A stretch of 64,000 nucleotides of DNA from Sulfitobacter indolifex (GCF_022788655.1 NZ_CP084951.1:1674001-1738000); one strand, 5' to 3'; counted from the stretch's first letter, positions 37,730-47,617 are shown. Numbers and translations: made by a program. The notes: generated from the sequence alone by a model not told the origin.

Positions 37730-39076
37730 ATGACCGAAACACTTGATCTGATCGTCATCGGCGCCGGCATGGCCGGGGTCAACGCCGCGAAAAAGGCCGC
37801 GCACGCAGGCTGGTCCGTCGCCATCGTGGACGAACTGCCCTACGGCGGTACCTGCGCCCTGCGGGGCTGTGATCCAAAGAAGATGCTACGCGCCGGGGCC
37901 GAGGCGGTCGACGCCGCGCGGCTGCTGAGCGGCAAGGGAGTGGCCGGTGACACGCGGATCGATTGGCCCGCGCTGATGAAGCACAAGGAAAGCTTTACGG
38001 ACCCGGTGCCGGAGAACATGGAAGACGGGCTGAAGAAAGCCGGTGTGCAAACGCTGCACGGGTCGGCGCGTTTCACCGCAGAGGATCGGATTGAGATCGA
38101 AGGCCGTGGGGAGTTCTTCTTCAAGCATGCTTTGATCGCTACAGGTGCCAAACCGCGGCCGCTGGGTTTTCCCGGTGCCGAGTGCCTCATCGACAGCACA
38201 GACTTTTTGAACCTGCCGGAACTGCCAAAGCGCATCATCTTCGTTGGGGGTGGCTACATCTCATTCGAATTTGCTCATATCGCCGCACGAGCGGGCGCCG
38301 AGGTCACGATCCTTGATCACGGCGCACGGCAGCTCAAGACGTTCGATCATGATCTAGTCGATATGCTGCTGGAACGCAGTCGCGCGGCGGGGATCGAGAT
38401 CATTTCCGAAGCAACCCCCGAAAAGATTGAAGCTGCCGGCAAGGCGCAGCGCATCTTCTACGGCAAAGACGGCAATACTCAGGTCAAAGAGGCCGACCTC
38501 ATGGTTCACGGCGCAGGTCGCGTGCCGGCCGTCGATGAGTTGAATCTAAGCGCTGCGGGCATCGATACGGATAATGGCGGCGTGAAGGTTACCCCTTGGT
38601 TGCAATCCACCTCCAACCCCCGCGTTTACGCTGCCGGAGACGCCGCGGCCTCCCCGGGCAAACCTTTGACCCCGGTGGCCGTCTTCGAAGGCAAGATCGC
38701 CGCATCCAACATGCTGAAGGGCAAGCAGACCGAGCCGGATTACACGGGCGTGCCCAGCGTGGTATTCACCATTCCCGAACTCGCAAGGGTCGGCATGCTG
38801 GAAGAAGAAGCGCGCCAGACCGACGATGTAGAGGTGTCATTCACAGACACTTCCGGCTGGTTCTCCCAAAAACGCTTGGGCGAGACCCATGCTGGTGCCA
38901 AGATCATCTCGGATACAGACGGCAAGATTTTGGGCGCGCATATGTTCGGTCCGGACTACGCGGAACTCATCAACATCTTTTCTCTGGCGATCAAGCTGGG
39001 GCTTTCGGTTGATCAGATAAAGACGATGCCGGCGGCTTATCCAACGGGGACGTCGGATATCGGTTCGATGTTCTAA
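37730..39076 (+). CDS. Flavin-dependent disulfide reductase-like protein
   Basis: The 448-residue pyridine-nucleotide disulfide oxidoreductase has an FAD site (VIGAGMAGVNAA), redox pair C42/C47 (GTCALRGC) and NAD(P)H site GGGYISFEFA. At the end, where the glutathione-reductase group has HPT and a catalytic His-Glu pair, it reads AYPTGTSD, so the His is replaced by Tyr437 and the Glu is absent. The substrate is probably not glutathione. Its 45-nt gap after the mer membrane protein and its AAGGA site suggest co-transcription with mer. Confidence 0.8.
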   Translation: MTETLDLIVIGAGMAGVNAAKKAAHAGWSVAIVDELPYGGTCALRGCDPKKMLRAGAEAVDAARLLSGKGVAGDTRIDWPALMKHKESFTDPVPENMEDGLKKAGVQTLHGSARFTAEDRIEIEGRGEFFFKHALIATGAKPRPLGFPGAECLIDSTDFLNLPELPKRIIFVGGGYISFEFAHIAARAGAEVTILDHGARQLKTFDHDLVDMLLERSRAAGIEIISEATPEKIEAAGKAQRIFYGKDGNTQVKEADLMVHGAGRVPAVDELNLSAAGIDTDNGGVKVTPWLQSTSNPRVYAAGDAAASPGKPLTPVAVFEGKIAASNMLKGKQTEPDYTGVPSVVFTIPELARVGMLEEEARQTDDVEVSFTDTSGWFSQKRLGETHAGAKIISDTDGKILGAHMFGPDYAELINIFSLAIKLGLSVDQIKTMPAAYPTGTSDIGSMF

Positions 39077-39134
39077 GGTCGTTAAGTTGCTGCCAACCCC
39101 CGCTTCGAGAGACCAGCTCTTCGTTTGGCTCAGC

Positions 39135-40517
39135 CTACTCAGCCCACAGATGCGTCAGGCTACAGCGCGCGACAGCCTCCTGTAACTCCCGCGCTGCGGC
39201 GTCGAGGATCGCGTCTTCGTCCAGATCGGTCTTACGGTGCCGCATGCGGATGTCTCCGTTGACGATCACGGTATCTACGTCTGCCGCGTTGGCAAATTGC
39301 GCCACGGTCGTCAGCGGCATCATCGGCGGGTAGAGATGCGGCTTGCGGCGGTCGAGCATGACGATATCTGCCTTTTTGCCCGGTTCAAGCGAGCCCAGAT
39401 CATCCTCCAGTCCAATCGCCTTTGCCGCGTGGATCGTACACATCTCCAGAACGTCGAGCGGCATCATCACCTCAGGATCGCGGAAATGGCGGCGGTGGTA
39501 GTGCAGACATTGGGCCATGTGGCGGAACATGTCATAGCCCCGATCCGGCGCCGCGGCGTCTGACCCCAAGGCGACGTTCACGCCCATGTCGCGCAGTTCA
39601 GGCGCAGGGCAGCGGCCAAGGACGGACATGATCGCCGACGGGTTATGCACGATAGACGCGCCGCTGCGTTTCGCGGCGGCCATGTCTTCCAGAGTAAGAT
39701 CGACAGAATGGGACAGATAGGCCCAAGGGCCGAGAATGCCGAGCTCTTCGGCCAGCGCGATGGAACCTTCGCGGTGGCCGTCCTGGGTGAACAGCAACCC
39801 GTGCTTTTCGCGCATATCCATCGCTGCGCGGCACATCTGGCGGATTTCGTCCGAGTTCTGAGCGACTTCATCAGGGGAATAGACCGGCATGATCAAACAG
39901 ATGCCGGTGCCCTCCCCCAACAGATCGCCATGCGCCTCGGCCAACTGCCCGCATACTGCAAGCTGGTCCTCAAACGTCAGGGTGACATCCCGGCTAAGGT
40001 CAAGGCTGCGGTAGGCCTTGGGAAAAGGCCGCCGGTTCAGCCCGACTGCAAGCATGGTGCGGATGCCGATCTCACGCGTGGCGGCGCAATGCAGGTCGCC
40101 TGCCTCTGTCGTATCGGTGCGGTAATGGTCGGCCCCACCGCCGAGCAGCATGGTGCAGGTGGTGATCCCCGCCTTGAGCCGCTCCAACCCGGAAAGCCGG
40201 GCTTCGGCCTGCCAGAATTCAGGGGTTGACCCGCGCGTGTAGATGTCTTCGCAGGCCTGAAACCACGCGTCACCGTCCCCCCCGCCAAGGTTGCGTGTCA
40301 GACCGTGCCCGGCATGGGCATGGCTGTCGATCAACCCCGGCAGGGTGATCATATCCGCGCCCTCGATCCGTTCTGCCCCCGCGGGCACGGCCACCTCATC
40401 GGCCAAACCAACGGCAGTGATGCGATCCTTTTCGAAAAGGATCGTCGCGTTTTCAATCACCCTCCGATCGGAGTCCATTGTAATTGCGGTGGTGTTGGTA
40501 ATCGCATGGACAGTCAT
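39135..40517 (-). CDS. Amidohydrolase-family deaminase/hydrolase
   Basis: The 460-residue TIM-barrel metal enzyme has LPGLIDSHAHAGHGLTRNL (HxH metal site, about residue 65), TQDGHREGSIALAEELG, LSHSVDL, HNPSAIMSVLG and NVALGSDAAA with the metal-binding Asp. It is in the chlorohydrolase/8-oxoguanine-deaminase group that acts on heterocyclic ring amines. It begins 2 nt after the GntR stop, so the regulator controls it. It belongs to the catabolic cluster on the right. Confidence 0.83.
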   Translation of the reverse strand: MTVHAITNTTAITMDSDRRVIENATILFEKDRITAVGLADEVAVPAGAERIEGADMITLPGLIDSHAHAGHGLTRNLGGGDGDAWFQACEDIYTRGSTPEFWQAEARLSGLERLKAGITTCTMLLGGGADHYRTDTTEAGDLHCAATREIGIRTMLAVGLNRRPFPKAYRSLDLSRDVTLTFEDQLAVCGQLAEAHGDLLGEGTGICLIMPVYSPDEVAQNSDEIRQMCRAAMDMREKHGLLFTQDGHREGSIALAEELGILGPWAYLSHSVDLTLEDMAAAKRSGASIVHNPSAIMSVLGRCPAPELRDMGVNVALGSDAAAPDRGYDMFRHMAQCLHYHRRHFRDPEVMMPLDVLEMCTIHAAKAIGLEDDLGSLEPGKKADIVMLDRRKPHLYPPMMPLTTVAQFANAADVDTVIVNGDIRMRHRKTDLDEDAILDAAARELQEAVARCSLTHLWAE

Positions 40518-40519
40518 TC

Positions 40520-41245
40520 TTATCCCTCGCTCAAGGCCGTGCCGAGGACATCGTCCTGCAAGCCGTTGCCTTCACTTGACGCTTCCAATTTCAATGTTCT
40601 TTCCGCTTCCTGCAGATGTTCATCCATCGCAGTTTTAGCAGTATCAAAGTCCCCCGCAGCCAGTGCGGCGACGATGGCGGCATGTTCATCCGGGCCACAT
40701 TGCGTGTCGCATTTCGGTTGGAAAACCGCCGTGACCAAGGTGCTTTTTGAGACAAGGTCGCGCAGAATATCTGCAAGCAAGGGCGAGGCCGCGAGTTCGG
40801 CCAGCAGCATGTGAAAGGCACCGGAAAGGCGGATGATGCGGGCGGTATCGCCCTCGGCCAATGCTTCGCGTTCCTCGGCGATATGGGTCTCAAGCGCCGC
40901 CAACTTATCTTGCGCGCCATGTTTCTTAAGCGCGTCGATAACGCCCCGTTCAACTACTCGGCGGGTGAAGAAGACATCGCGCGCCTCATCCACCGAAGGC
41001 GTGGTCACAAAGGCCCCCCGATTCGGGATGTGGCTCACCAACCCATCATGGGTCAGCTGGTCCAGCGCCCGGCGGATTCTTGGACGACTCGCGCCAAAGA
41101 TTTCACACAGCCGCTCTTCTTTCAGGCGGGTGCCGGGCGGCAAACGGCGTTCTGCGATCGATTTCCAGATCCGTTCATAGATCTGCTTTTCCGTGAGTTT
41201 GGTTTCTGGCAACTGCTTTTCCTCACCCGTAATTTTTCTGCTCAT
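40520..41245 (-). CDS. GntR-family regulator, FCD type
   Basis: The 241-residue protein has the winged helix (IYERIWKSIAERRLPPGTRL, SRPRIRRALDQLTHDGLV) and then an FCD ligand domain with the metal-binding pattern (FHMLLAEL and CGPDEHAAIVAALAAGD). FCD regulators usually sense organic acids or catabolic intermediates. ATG 41245 fits the domain start. It is divergent from the ABC operon and co-directional with the amidohydrolase. Confidence 0.88.
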   Translation of the reverse strand: MSRKITGEEKQLPETKLTEKQIYERIWKSIAERRLPPGTRLKEERLCEIFGASRPRIRRALDQLTHDGLVSHIPNRGAFVTTPSVDEARDVFFTRRVVERGVIDALKKHGAQDKLAALETHIAEEREALAEGDTARIIRLSGAFHMLLAELAASPLLADILRDLVSKSTLVTAVFQPKCDTQCGPDEHAAIVAALAAGDFDTAKTAMDEHLQEAERTLKLEASSEGNGLQDDVLGTALSEG

Positions 41246-41304
41246 ACCTTGTGCAACAGTCGCCGAAACGACGCCAAAAGTGCAAGCAGTTAATGTTTGC
41301 AAAA

Positions 41305-41316
41305 ATTGTTAACAAT
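41305..41316. promoter_or_regulatory. Palindromic GntR operator candidate
   Basis: A perfect palindrome ATTGTTAACAAT lies between the GntR gene and the ABC operon, close to the TTGTnnACAA pattern of FCD-type operators. The surrounding stretch is AT-rich and suits two divergent promoters. Confidence 0.55.
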
Positions 41317-41413
41317 AATTGTAGACAGAAAAATCGAATTGTGCCAGCTTTTCCCCAGTTGCTCACATGAAGGCCCCTCAAGCCCGCTTAGCGACAGAAA
41401 CAGGGAGACAACA

Positions 41414-42985
41414 ATGACACCGCGCAACCTCTTATTCACTGCAACCTCCGCACTGGCGCTGGCCTGTGCCGGCGGCGCTCAGGCCGAAACGTTCCGGCTG
41501 GGCACCAATGGCGACCTTTACGGATTGGACCCGCATTCCATGACGGACAGCTTTACTGTCTCGTTCCTCAATCACGTCTATGAGGCGTTGGTGCGCTATG
41601 ACGCGGACCTCAAGATTGAGCCGGCCTTGGCGACAAGCTGGGAACAGATCGACGAGACCACTGTGCGCTACACGTTGCGCGAAGGGATCAAGTTCCACGA
41701 CGGTCAGGACTTCTCGGCCGAGGATGTGGTGGCATCGGTGAAGCGCGCGGCGCATGAAGATTCGCCTATTCGTGGCAATATCGCCGGGCTGGTCGATGCC
41801 AAGATGGTCGATGAGATGACTGTCGATCTGATGCTGGACGGGCCGAACCCGCTGCTCAACAACTTCCTGACCAACGTCCTGATCTTTGACAGCGGCTGGC
41901 TGGAGGAGCATGATGCGCTGGACCCGATTGATGCGCAAAAGGGCGAAGAAGGCTACACCACGTCGAATGCCAATGGCACTGGCCCCTTCCGCTTTGAATC
42001 CCGCACCCCCGACGCGCAGACCGTGCTGACAGTCAACAACGACTGGTGGGACGAGCCGCAGCACAACCTGACCCGGATTGAACTGAACCCAATCAACTCC
42101 GACGCGACCCGTGTGGCGGCGATGCTCTCGGGCGAACTCGACATGATCTTTCCCTCGCCGCTGCAGGACGCCAAGCGGATTGAGTCCACCGACGGTATGC
42201 ATGTGCTCGAAGCGCCGGGACTGCGGGCGATCATGATGGGCATCAACATGTCCGACAAATCGAACAATCCCAACCAGGAAGGGAATCCGCTGCAAAAGGT
42301 CGAAGTGCGTCAAGCGCTGGTTCATGCGATCAGCTATGACCTGCTGCGCGACAAGATCATGCGCGGTAAGTCTCGCAACCTTGGCGGGCTGGTCGCCCCG
42401 CAGGTGCCGGGCTTTGACGAAAGTGTCGATGCGATCCCCGCCTATGATCCCGAACTGGCCAAGAAAATGCTGGCCGATGCGGGCTACCCCGAAGGCTTCA
42501 GCCTGAACATGAACTGCCCGAATGACCGCTACGTCAACGACGCGGCGATCTGCCAGGCTCTGGCGGCGATGTTCGCGCGTGTTGGTGTGAAGGCAGACCT
42601 GACGGCAGAGACCAAGGCGATCCACTTCGAGCGCGCCCGCGCCAATGAGACGGATATGTTCATGCTGGGCTGGGCGACCCTGCCAATGCTCGATGGCTAC
42701 TCGGTGCTCTCGGCCATGCTGCACACGCCCGGCGGGCAGATGGGCACATGGAACCCCGGCGGCTATTCCAATCCCGAAGTCGACCGTCTGACCCAAGCTG
42801 TGGCCACGGAACTCGACGCCGAGAAACGCCATGAGATGATGGTCGAAGCCTTCCGCATCGCCGATGACGAAGTCGCATGGTTGCCATTGCACGCGCAGCC
42901 CCTGTCTTGGGCTGCACGGGACGCCGTGAAGATCCCCCAGACCGCGGACGACAAACCGCGCCTCTGGCTCGCCCGGATCGAGTAA
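41414..42985 (+). CDS. ABC transporter substrate-binding protein (Dpp/Opp type)
   Basis: The 523-residue periplasmic protein has a signal peptide (about 24 residues, ALACAGGAQAETF) and the family-5 extracellular solute-binding fold (SDYLQ-like motif replaced by ALVRYDADLKIEPALATSWEQ, KFHDGQDFSAEDVVASVKRA, NGTGPFRFESRTPD). Family members bind peptides, nickel or small heterocycles. Context (amidohydrolases and a hydantoin-racemase-like gene) suggests a cyclic amide or ureide. Confidence 0.92.
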   Translation: MTPRNLLFTATSALALACAGGAQAETFRLGTNGDLYGLDPHSMTDSFTVSFLNHVYEALVRYDADLKIEPALATSWEQIDETTVRYTLREGIKFHDGQDFSAEDVVASVKRAAHEDSPIRGNIAGLVDAKMVDEMTVDLMLDGPNPLLNNFLTNVLIFDSGWLEEHDALDPIDAQKGEEGYTTSNANGTGPFRFESRTPDAQTVLTVNNDWWDEPQHNLTRIELNPINSDATRVAAMLSGELDMIFPSPLQDAKRIESTDGMHVLEAPGLRAIMMGINMSDKSNNPNQEGNPLQKVEVRQALVHAISYDLLRDKIMRGKSRNLGGLVAPQVPGFDESVDAIPAYDPELAKKMLADAGYPEGFSLNMNCPNDRYVNDAAICQALAAMFARVGVKADLTAETKAIHFERARANETDMFMLGWATLPMLDGYSVLSAMLHTPGGQMGTWNPGGYSNPEVDRLTQAVATELDAEKRHEMMVEAFRIADDEVAWLPLHAQPLSWAARDAVKIPQTADDKPRLWLARIE

Positions 42986-43046
42986 CCTCCCCCGGCGGGC
43001 GACCTCCCCACGCCCGCCACCCTTCCCTTGCCAGCCGGAGGCCAGC

Positions 43047-44033
43047 ATGTTTGCCTTTCTTATCCGCCGCATCATTCAGGCCGCGTTGGTGATGCTCGTC
43101 GTCGCCTCGATCGCCTTCTTGATGTTCCGCTTTCTGGGCGACCCGATTTCCAATCTTCTGCCCGAAGACGCCACCGTCCAAGACCGCACTGAGATGCGCG
43201 AGAAAATGGGGCTGAACGACCCTGTTTTGGTTCAGTACGGTCGTTTCATCGTCGATGCTGCACAGGGCGACTTCGGCCAGTCCTACCGCAACAACCGCCC
43301 CGTCTCGGACCTTCTGGCCGAGCGCTTCCCTGCCACCGCTGAATTGGTGCTTGTCGCGGCGAGCCTTGCGCTGGCGCTTGGTATCCCCTTGGGCATCTAT
43401 ACCGCGCTCAACCCGCGCGGCTGGCTGAGCCAAGGCTTGCAGGTGATCTCGCTTCTGGGCATTTCAGTGCCGACCTTTGTGACCGGCATTTTGCTGATCC
43501 TCGTCTTCTCCGTCTCGCTGGGCTGGCTGCCCAGCTTTGGCCGGGGCACGGTGGTTGATCTGGGCTGGTGGACGACTGGTTTCCTCACCGTCTCTGGCCT
43601 TAAGGCGCTCATCCTGCCCGCGATCATGTTGGCGCTGTTCCAGATGACGCTGATCATGCGGCTGGTGCGCGCCGAGATGCTGGAGGTCCTGCGCGCCGAC
43701 TACATCAAGTTCGCTAAGGCGCGGGGCATTCCCAACCGGATGTTGCATTTCAAATATGCGCTGAAGAACACGCTGATCCCGGTCATGACGATCTTTGGCC
43801 TGCAACTGGGCGGGCTGATCGCCTTTGCCATTATCACCGAAACGGTTTTCCAATGGCCGGGCATGGGCTTTTTGTTCATCCAAGCCGTGAACTTCACCGA
43901 CGTGCCGGTGATGGCTGCCTACCTCGTGCTGGTGTCCTTCATCTTCGTCGTCATCAACACGCTGGTCGACCTTTTGTACAATGTCGCCGACCCGCGCCTG
44001 CGGGCCGAAAGAACGCCCGCGCGCGGCGTCTGA
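43047..44033 (+). CDS. ABC transporter permease (DppB-like)
   Basis: The 328-residue inner-membrane protein has six hydrophobic segments and the DppB start (FAFLIRRIIQAALVMLVVASIAFLMFR), the conserved RAEMLEVLRADYIKFAKARG EAA loop and LQLGGLIAFAIITETVFQWPG. It forms the channel with the next permease. Its CGGAGG site lies before ATG 43047. Confidence 0.92.
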   Translation: MFAFLIRRIIQAALVMLVVASIAFLMFRFLGDPISNLLPEDATVQDRTEMREKMGLNDPVLVQYGRFIVDAAQGDFGQSYRNNRPVSDLLAERFPATAELVLVAASLALALGIPLGIYTALNPRGWLSQGLQVISLLGISVPTFVTGILLILVFSVSLGWLPSFGRGTVVDLGWWTTGFLTVSGLKALILPAIMLALFQMTLIMRLVRAEMLEVLRADYIKFAKARGIPNRMLHFKYALKNTLIPVMTIFGLQLGGLIAFAIITETVFQWPGMGFLFIQAVNFTDVPVMAAYLVLVSFIFVVINTLVDLLYNVADPRLRAERTPARGV

Positions 44034-44044
44034 GGAGCTTTTCC

Positions 44045-44968
44045 ATGTCAAATTTCATGCCCATGCTATACGCCTTCTGGGACAGCGATATCACCTACAG
44101 TTTCCGCAAATCGCGGGTGGCTGTCATCTCGGCGCTGGTGCTGCTGGCGATGTTCCTTACAGCGATCTTCGCCCCGAGCCTCGCACCGCAGAACCCGTTC
44201 GACATCGCAGAGCTGGACCTTTTCGACAGCGAATTGCCCCCTGCTTGGGTAGAAGGCGGCAGCACCGCCTATCTGCTCGGGACCGACACACAGGCCCGCG
44301 ATGTGCTCTCTTCAATCATGCACGGGATGCGGATTTCGCTGCTGGTAGGTTTCGCCAGTGTGATCCTCGCCGCAGTAATGGGGGTGACCCTCGGTCTGCT
44401 TGGCGGCTTCTTGGGCGGGATCGTCGATGCGGTCCTGATGCGGATCGCCGATGTCCTGCTGAGCTTTCCGCCGATCCTCGTAGCGCTGCTAATCAACGGC
44501 GTGCTACGCGGTGCCCTGCCCAGTTCGGCGCAGGCCGAATCGGCATTGATCGTACTGATCCTATCCATCGGCCTGACCAACTGGGTGCAATACGCCCGCA
44601 CCGTGCGCGGCTCGACAATGGTCGAACGGCGCAAGGAATATATCGAAGCGGCCCGTACGCTCGGGACCGGCAAAGTGGCGATCATGATGAAGCATATCTT
44701 GCCCAATGTCCTCGGCCCGGTGCTTGTTATCGCCACGATCAACCTTGGCATGGCCGTGCTGACCGAAGCGACGCTGAGCTTTCTGGGTGTCGGCATGCCG
44801 CCCACCCAACCATCGCTCGGTACGCTGATCCAGATCGGCAATGAATTTCTGTTCTCCGGCATCTGGTGGGTCGTCGTTTTTCCTGCCGCAGCACTGGCTA
44901 TCCTCGTGTTGGCGGTGAACCTGCTGGGCGACTGGCTGCGCGATGCGCTTAACCCCAAATTGCGGTGA
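44045..44968 (+). CDS. ABC transporter permease (DppC-like)
   Basis: The 307-residue permease has about six helices, GTDTQARDVLSSIMHGMR, the EAA loop (YIEAARTLGTGKVAIMMKHIL) and the terminal LAVNLLGDWLRDALNPKLR, standard for DppC. ATG 44045 gives the family start. It follows the first permease after 11 nt. Confidence 0.92.
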   Translation: MSNFMPMLYAFWDSDITYSFRKSRVAVISALVLLAMFLTAIFAPSLAPQNPFDIAELDLFDSELPPAWVEGGSTAYLLGTDTQARDVLSSIMHGMRISLLVGFASVILAAVMGVTLGLLGGFLGGIVDAVLMRIADVLLSFPPILVALLINGVLRGALPSSAQAESALIVLILSIGLTNWVQYARTVRGSTMVERRKEYIEAARTLGTGKVAIMMKHILPNVLGPVLVIATINLGMAVLTEATLSFLGVGMPPTQPSLGTLIQIGNEFLFSGIWWVVVFPAAALAILVLAVNLLGDWLRDALNPKLR

Positions 44969-44977
44969 GGTACCCCA

Positions 44978-45943
44978 ATGTCACTTCTTGAACTGGACAA
45001 TATCGTTGTCGAATTCCCCACCCGCCGTGGCCCGCTGGAAGCGGTCAAAGGGCTGAGCCTCGACCTCAATGAGGGTGAAATCCTTGGGCTGGTCGGTGAA
45101 TCCGGTGCAGGCAAGTCGATCACCGGCGCGGCCATCACTGGGCTGATTGAGCCCCCCGGCCTGATCCGCTCGGGCGAGGTGCGCCTACGCGGTGAGCGTA
45201 TTGACAATCTGCCCCCCGAAAAAATGCGCCGCATCCGGGGCAAGGAAATCGGCGCGATTTTCCAAGACCCGCTGACCAGCCTTAACCCGGTCTATACCGT
45301 GGGGGATCAGCTGATCGACACGATGCGCGTGCATCTGGGCCTTGACCAGAAAGCCGCCCGTAAACGCGCCATTGAATGGCTGGCCGAGGTGGGCATCCCC
45401 GCCCCCGAAACCCGGCTGGACCAGCACCCGCACCAGTTTTCTGGCGGGATGCGCCAACGGGTTGTCATCGCGCTGGCGCTTTGTGCCGAGCCGAAGCTGA
45501 TCATCGCGGATGAGCCGACAACGGCGCTTGATGTGAGCGTGCAGGCGCAGATCCTTGCCCTGCTCAAACGGCTTTGCCGCGAGAATGGAACGGCGGTGGT
45601 TTTGGTAACACACGACATGGGCGTCATCGCAGAAACCGCCGATCGTGTGGCGGTGATGTATGCCGGCCGCCTGGTTGAGATCGGCGATGTGAAGCAGGTG
45701 ATCGAAGACCCTCTGCACCCCTATACGCGCGGTCTCATGGCCTCGATCCCGCAGATTGGCAACCGCGACCGGCGGCTCACGCAGATCGAAGGCGCGATGC
45801 CCGGCCTGCGTAATCCCGCGCCCGGTTGTGCCTTTGCCCCCCGCTGCCCGCGTGCGATGGACCACTGCCACAGCATCCGCCCCGTTCCACAAAATGCCGG
45901 CACCGGCCAAGTCGCCTGCCACCTTTATGGAGAGACGAAATGA
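44978..45943 (+). CDS. ABC transporter ATP-binding protein (DppD-like)
   Basis: The 321-residue ATPase has Walker A GESGAGKS, signature SGGMRQR, Walker B LIIADEPTTALD and an H-loop VTHDMG, then the C-terminal oligopeptide-type extension CAFAPRCPRAMDHC. It drives import together with DppF-like partner. Confidence 0.93.
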   Translation: MSLLELDNIVVEFPTRRGPLEAVKGLSLDLNEGEILGLVGESGAGKSITGAAITGLIEPPGLIRSGEVRLRGERIDNLPPEKMRRIRGKEIGAIFQDPLTSLNPVYTVGDQLIDTMRVHLGLDQKAARKRAIEWLAEVGIPAPETRLDQHPHQFSGGMRQRVVIALALCAEPKLIIADEPTTALDVSVQAQILALLKRLCRENGTAVVLVTHDMGVIAETADRVAVMYAGRLVEIGDVKQVIEDPLHPYTRGLMASIPQIGNRDRRLTQIEGAMPGLRNPAPGCAFAPRCPRAMDHCHSIRPVPQNAGTGQVACHLYGETK

Positions 45944-46977
45944 CACCGCAAATCGTGCCAGAAGACATCCTCAGCGTCCAGAATATCTCCAAACGCTTCG
46001 ACGTGTCCGAGCCTTTCTTGAACCGTCTGATCGAACGCCGCCCACGCCGCATTCTGACGGCGGTGAACGACATCAGCTTTGATGTGCCGCGGGGCAAGAC
46101 CTTTGCCGTGGTGGGCGAGTCCGGCTGCGGAAAATCTACCGTGGCGCGGCTGCTGATGGGGCTGCACACCCCAAGCGCGGGCGCAATCCGCTTTGAGGGG
46201 ACAGACATCACCCACATGCCCCCCGGCAATCCCCCCGAACTGCGCCGCCGGATGCAGATGATCTTTCAAGACCCCTATGCCTCGCTTAACCCGCGCTGGC
46301 GGGTGCGTGACATCATTGGCGAGCCGCTGAAGAATTTCGGCATTTGCAAGACCCGCGCTGAGGTGACCCGCGAGGTGGAAAAACTGCTGAGCCAAGTGGG
46401 CCTGAACCCCGCCGACGCCAAGAAGTTTCCCCATGAGTTTTCGGGCGGCCAACGCCAGCGTCTGTCGATTGCCCGTGCCCTCACGACGCGGCCTGAACTG
46501 CTGATCTGTGATGAGCCCACCTCGGCGCTGGATGTGAGCGTGCAGAGCCAGATCCTCAACCTGATGAAAGACCTGCAGGATGAGTTCAACATGAGCTACA
46601 TCTTCATCAGCCACGATCTGGCGGTGGTCTGGTACATGGCCGATGTGCTGGCGGTGATGTATCTGGGCAAGATCGTCGAGGTCGGCCCCAAGGAGCAAAT
46701 CTTCGAGAACCCGCAGCACCCCTACACGCGTCTGCTGATGGAAACCGTGCCTAAACTCACCGTCGGCGGCACCGAACGAACCCCGGTATCGGGCGAAGTG
46801 CCGAACCCGATCTCGCCCCCGCCCGGCTGTTCGTTCCACCCACGCTGCCCGCTGGCGAATGACACCTGCCGCAGCGTGGCACCGGAGTTAAACCTGCGCG
46901 CGGGCGGTCAGAAATCGGCCTGTCACGCAGCGGACGAAGGCCGGTTGCCGCCATGGCTGCGGCTGGCGGCGGAGTAA
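45940..46977 (+). CDS. ABC transporter ATP-binding protein (DppF-like)
   Basis: The 345-residue ATPase has Walker A GESGCGKS, signature SGGQRQR, Walker B LLICDEPTSALD, the H-loop SHDLA and the C-terminal CSFHPRCPLANDTC extension. ATG 45940 overlaps the previous stop by 4 nt. Confidence 0.93.
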   Translation: MTPQIVPEDILSVQNISKRFDVSEPFLNRLIERRPRRILTAVNDISFDVPRGKTFAVVGESGCGKSTVARLLMGLHTPSAGAIRFEGTDITHMPPGNPPELRRRMQMIFQDPYASLNPRWRVRDIIGEPLKNFGICKTRAEVTREVEKLLSQVGLNPADAKKFPHEFSGGQRQRLSIARALTTRPELLICDEPTSALDVSVQSQILNLMKDLQDEFNMSYIFISHDLAVVWYMADVLAVMYLGKIVEVGPKEQIFENPQHPYTRLLMETVPKLTVGGTERTPVSGEVPNPISPPPGCSFHPRCPLANDTCRSVAPELNLRAGGQKSACHAADEGRLPPWLRLAAE

Positions 46978-46981
46978 CGAG

Positions 46982-47617
46982 ATGGAGTTTGATTTCACCA
47001 CCCTGCCCGAGCGCGACCGCTACCGTCTGCTGTCGAGCTTCGTCGCCCCACGCCCTATTGCGCTGGTCACGACGCTCTGTCCTGACGGGGTGGCCAATGC
47101 GGCCCCCATGAGCTTTTTCAACGTCTTCTCGCAAGAGCCGCCCATCGTGATCCTTGGTATCCAGACCCGGCCAGATGGCACGGTCAAGGACACGGTGAAC
47201 AACATCAACGCGCGGCAGAGCTTTTGCGTGAACATGGTCGACATGGCGCTGGCGCAAGCGATGATCACCTGCGGCATCAGCTACGCGCCCGACGTCGACG
47301 AGATCGCCACCGCCGGGCTGACCATGACGCCTGCCAGCCAGATCGAAGGCGGGTGGATCGCCGAAAGCCCCTGCGCGATGGAATGCGTGGTGGCCGAGAC
47401 CATCCGATACGAGCGGCGCGAGATTATTCTGGGCCGGGTCGTGCAAATGCATATCCGCGACAACTGCCTTGATGACGCGGGCCGCTATGTGCGCCCCGAG
47501 AACTACCAGCCCATCGCGCGGCTGCATGCCGACAATTACATCACCTCTGACCGACAGTTTGAGCTGAAGGCCCCCGCCCAGCCTCCCGCTGGCGTGACAC
47601 GGAAAGCCGCTTCATGA
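46982..47617 (+). CDS. Flavin-reductase-like (FMN-binding split-barrel) protein
   Basis: The 211-residue protein carries the DIM6/NTAB flavin-reductase layout (SSFVAPRPIALVTTLCPDGVANAAP, SFFNVFSQEPPIVILGI, KDTVNNINARQSFCVNMV). Members give reduced flavin to monooxygenases or bind flavin themselves. No monooxygenase lies in the cluster, so its partner, if any, is elsewhere. It follows the ATPase after 4 nt. Confidence 0.82.
   Translation: MEFDFTTLPERDRYRLLSSFVAPRPIALVTTLCPDGVANAAPMSFFNVFSQEPPIVILGIQTRPDGTVKDTVNNINARQSFCVNMVDMALAQAMITCGISYAPDVDEIATAGLTMTPASQIEGGWIAESPCAMECVVAETIRYERREIILGRVVQMHIRDNCLDDAGRYVRPENYQPIARLHADNYITSDRQFELKAPAQPPAGVTRKAAS

Noticed and set aside
41432..43075. Minus-strand open frame (547 codons) opposite the substrate-binding protein gene
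   Set aside because: Antisense shadow with His/Arg-rich nonsense-like composition; the plus strand has a clear signal peptide and family motifs.
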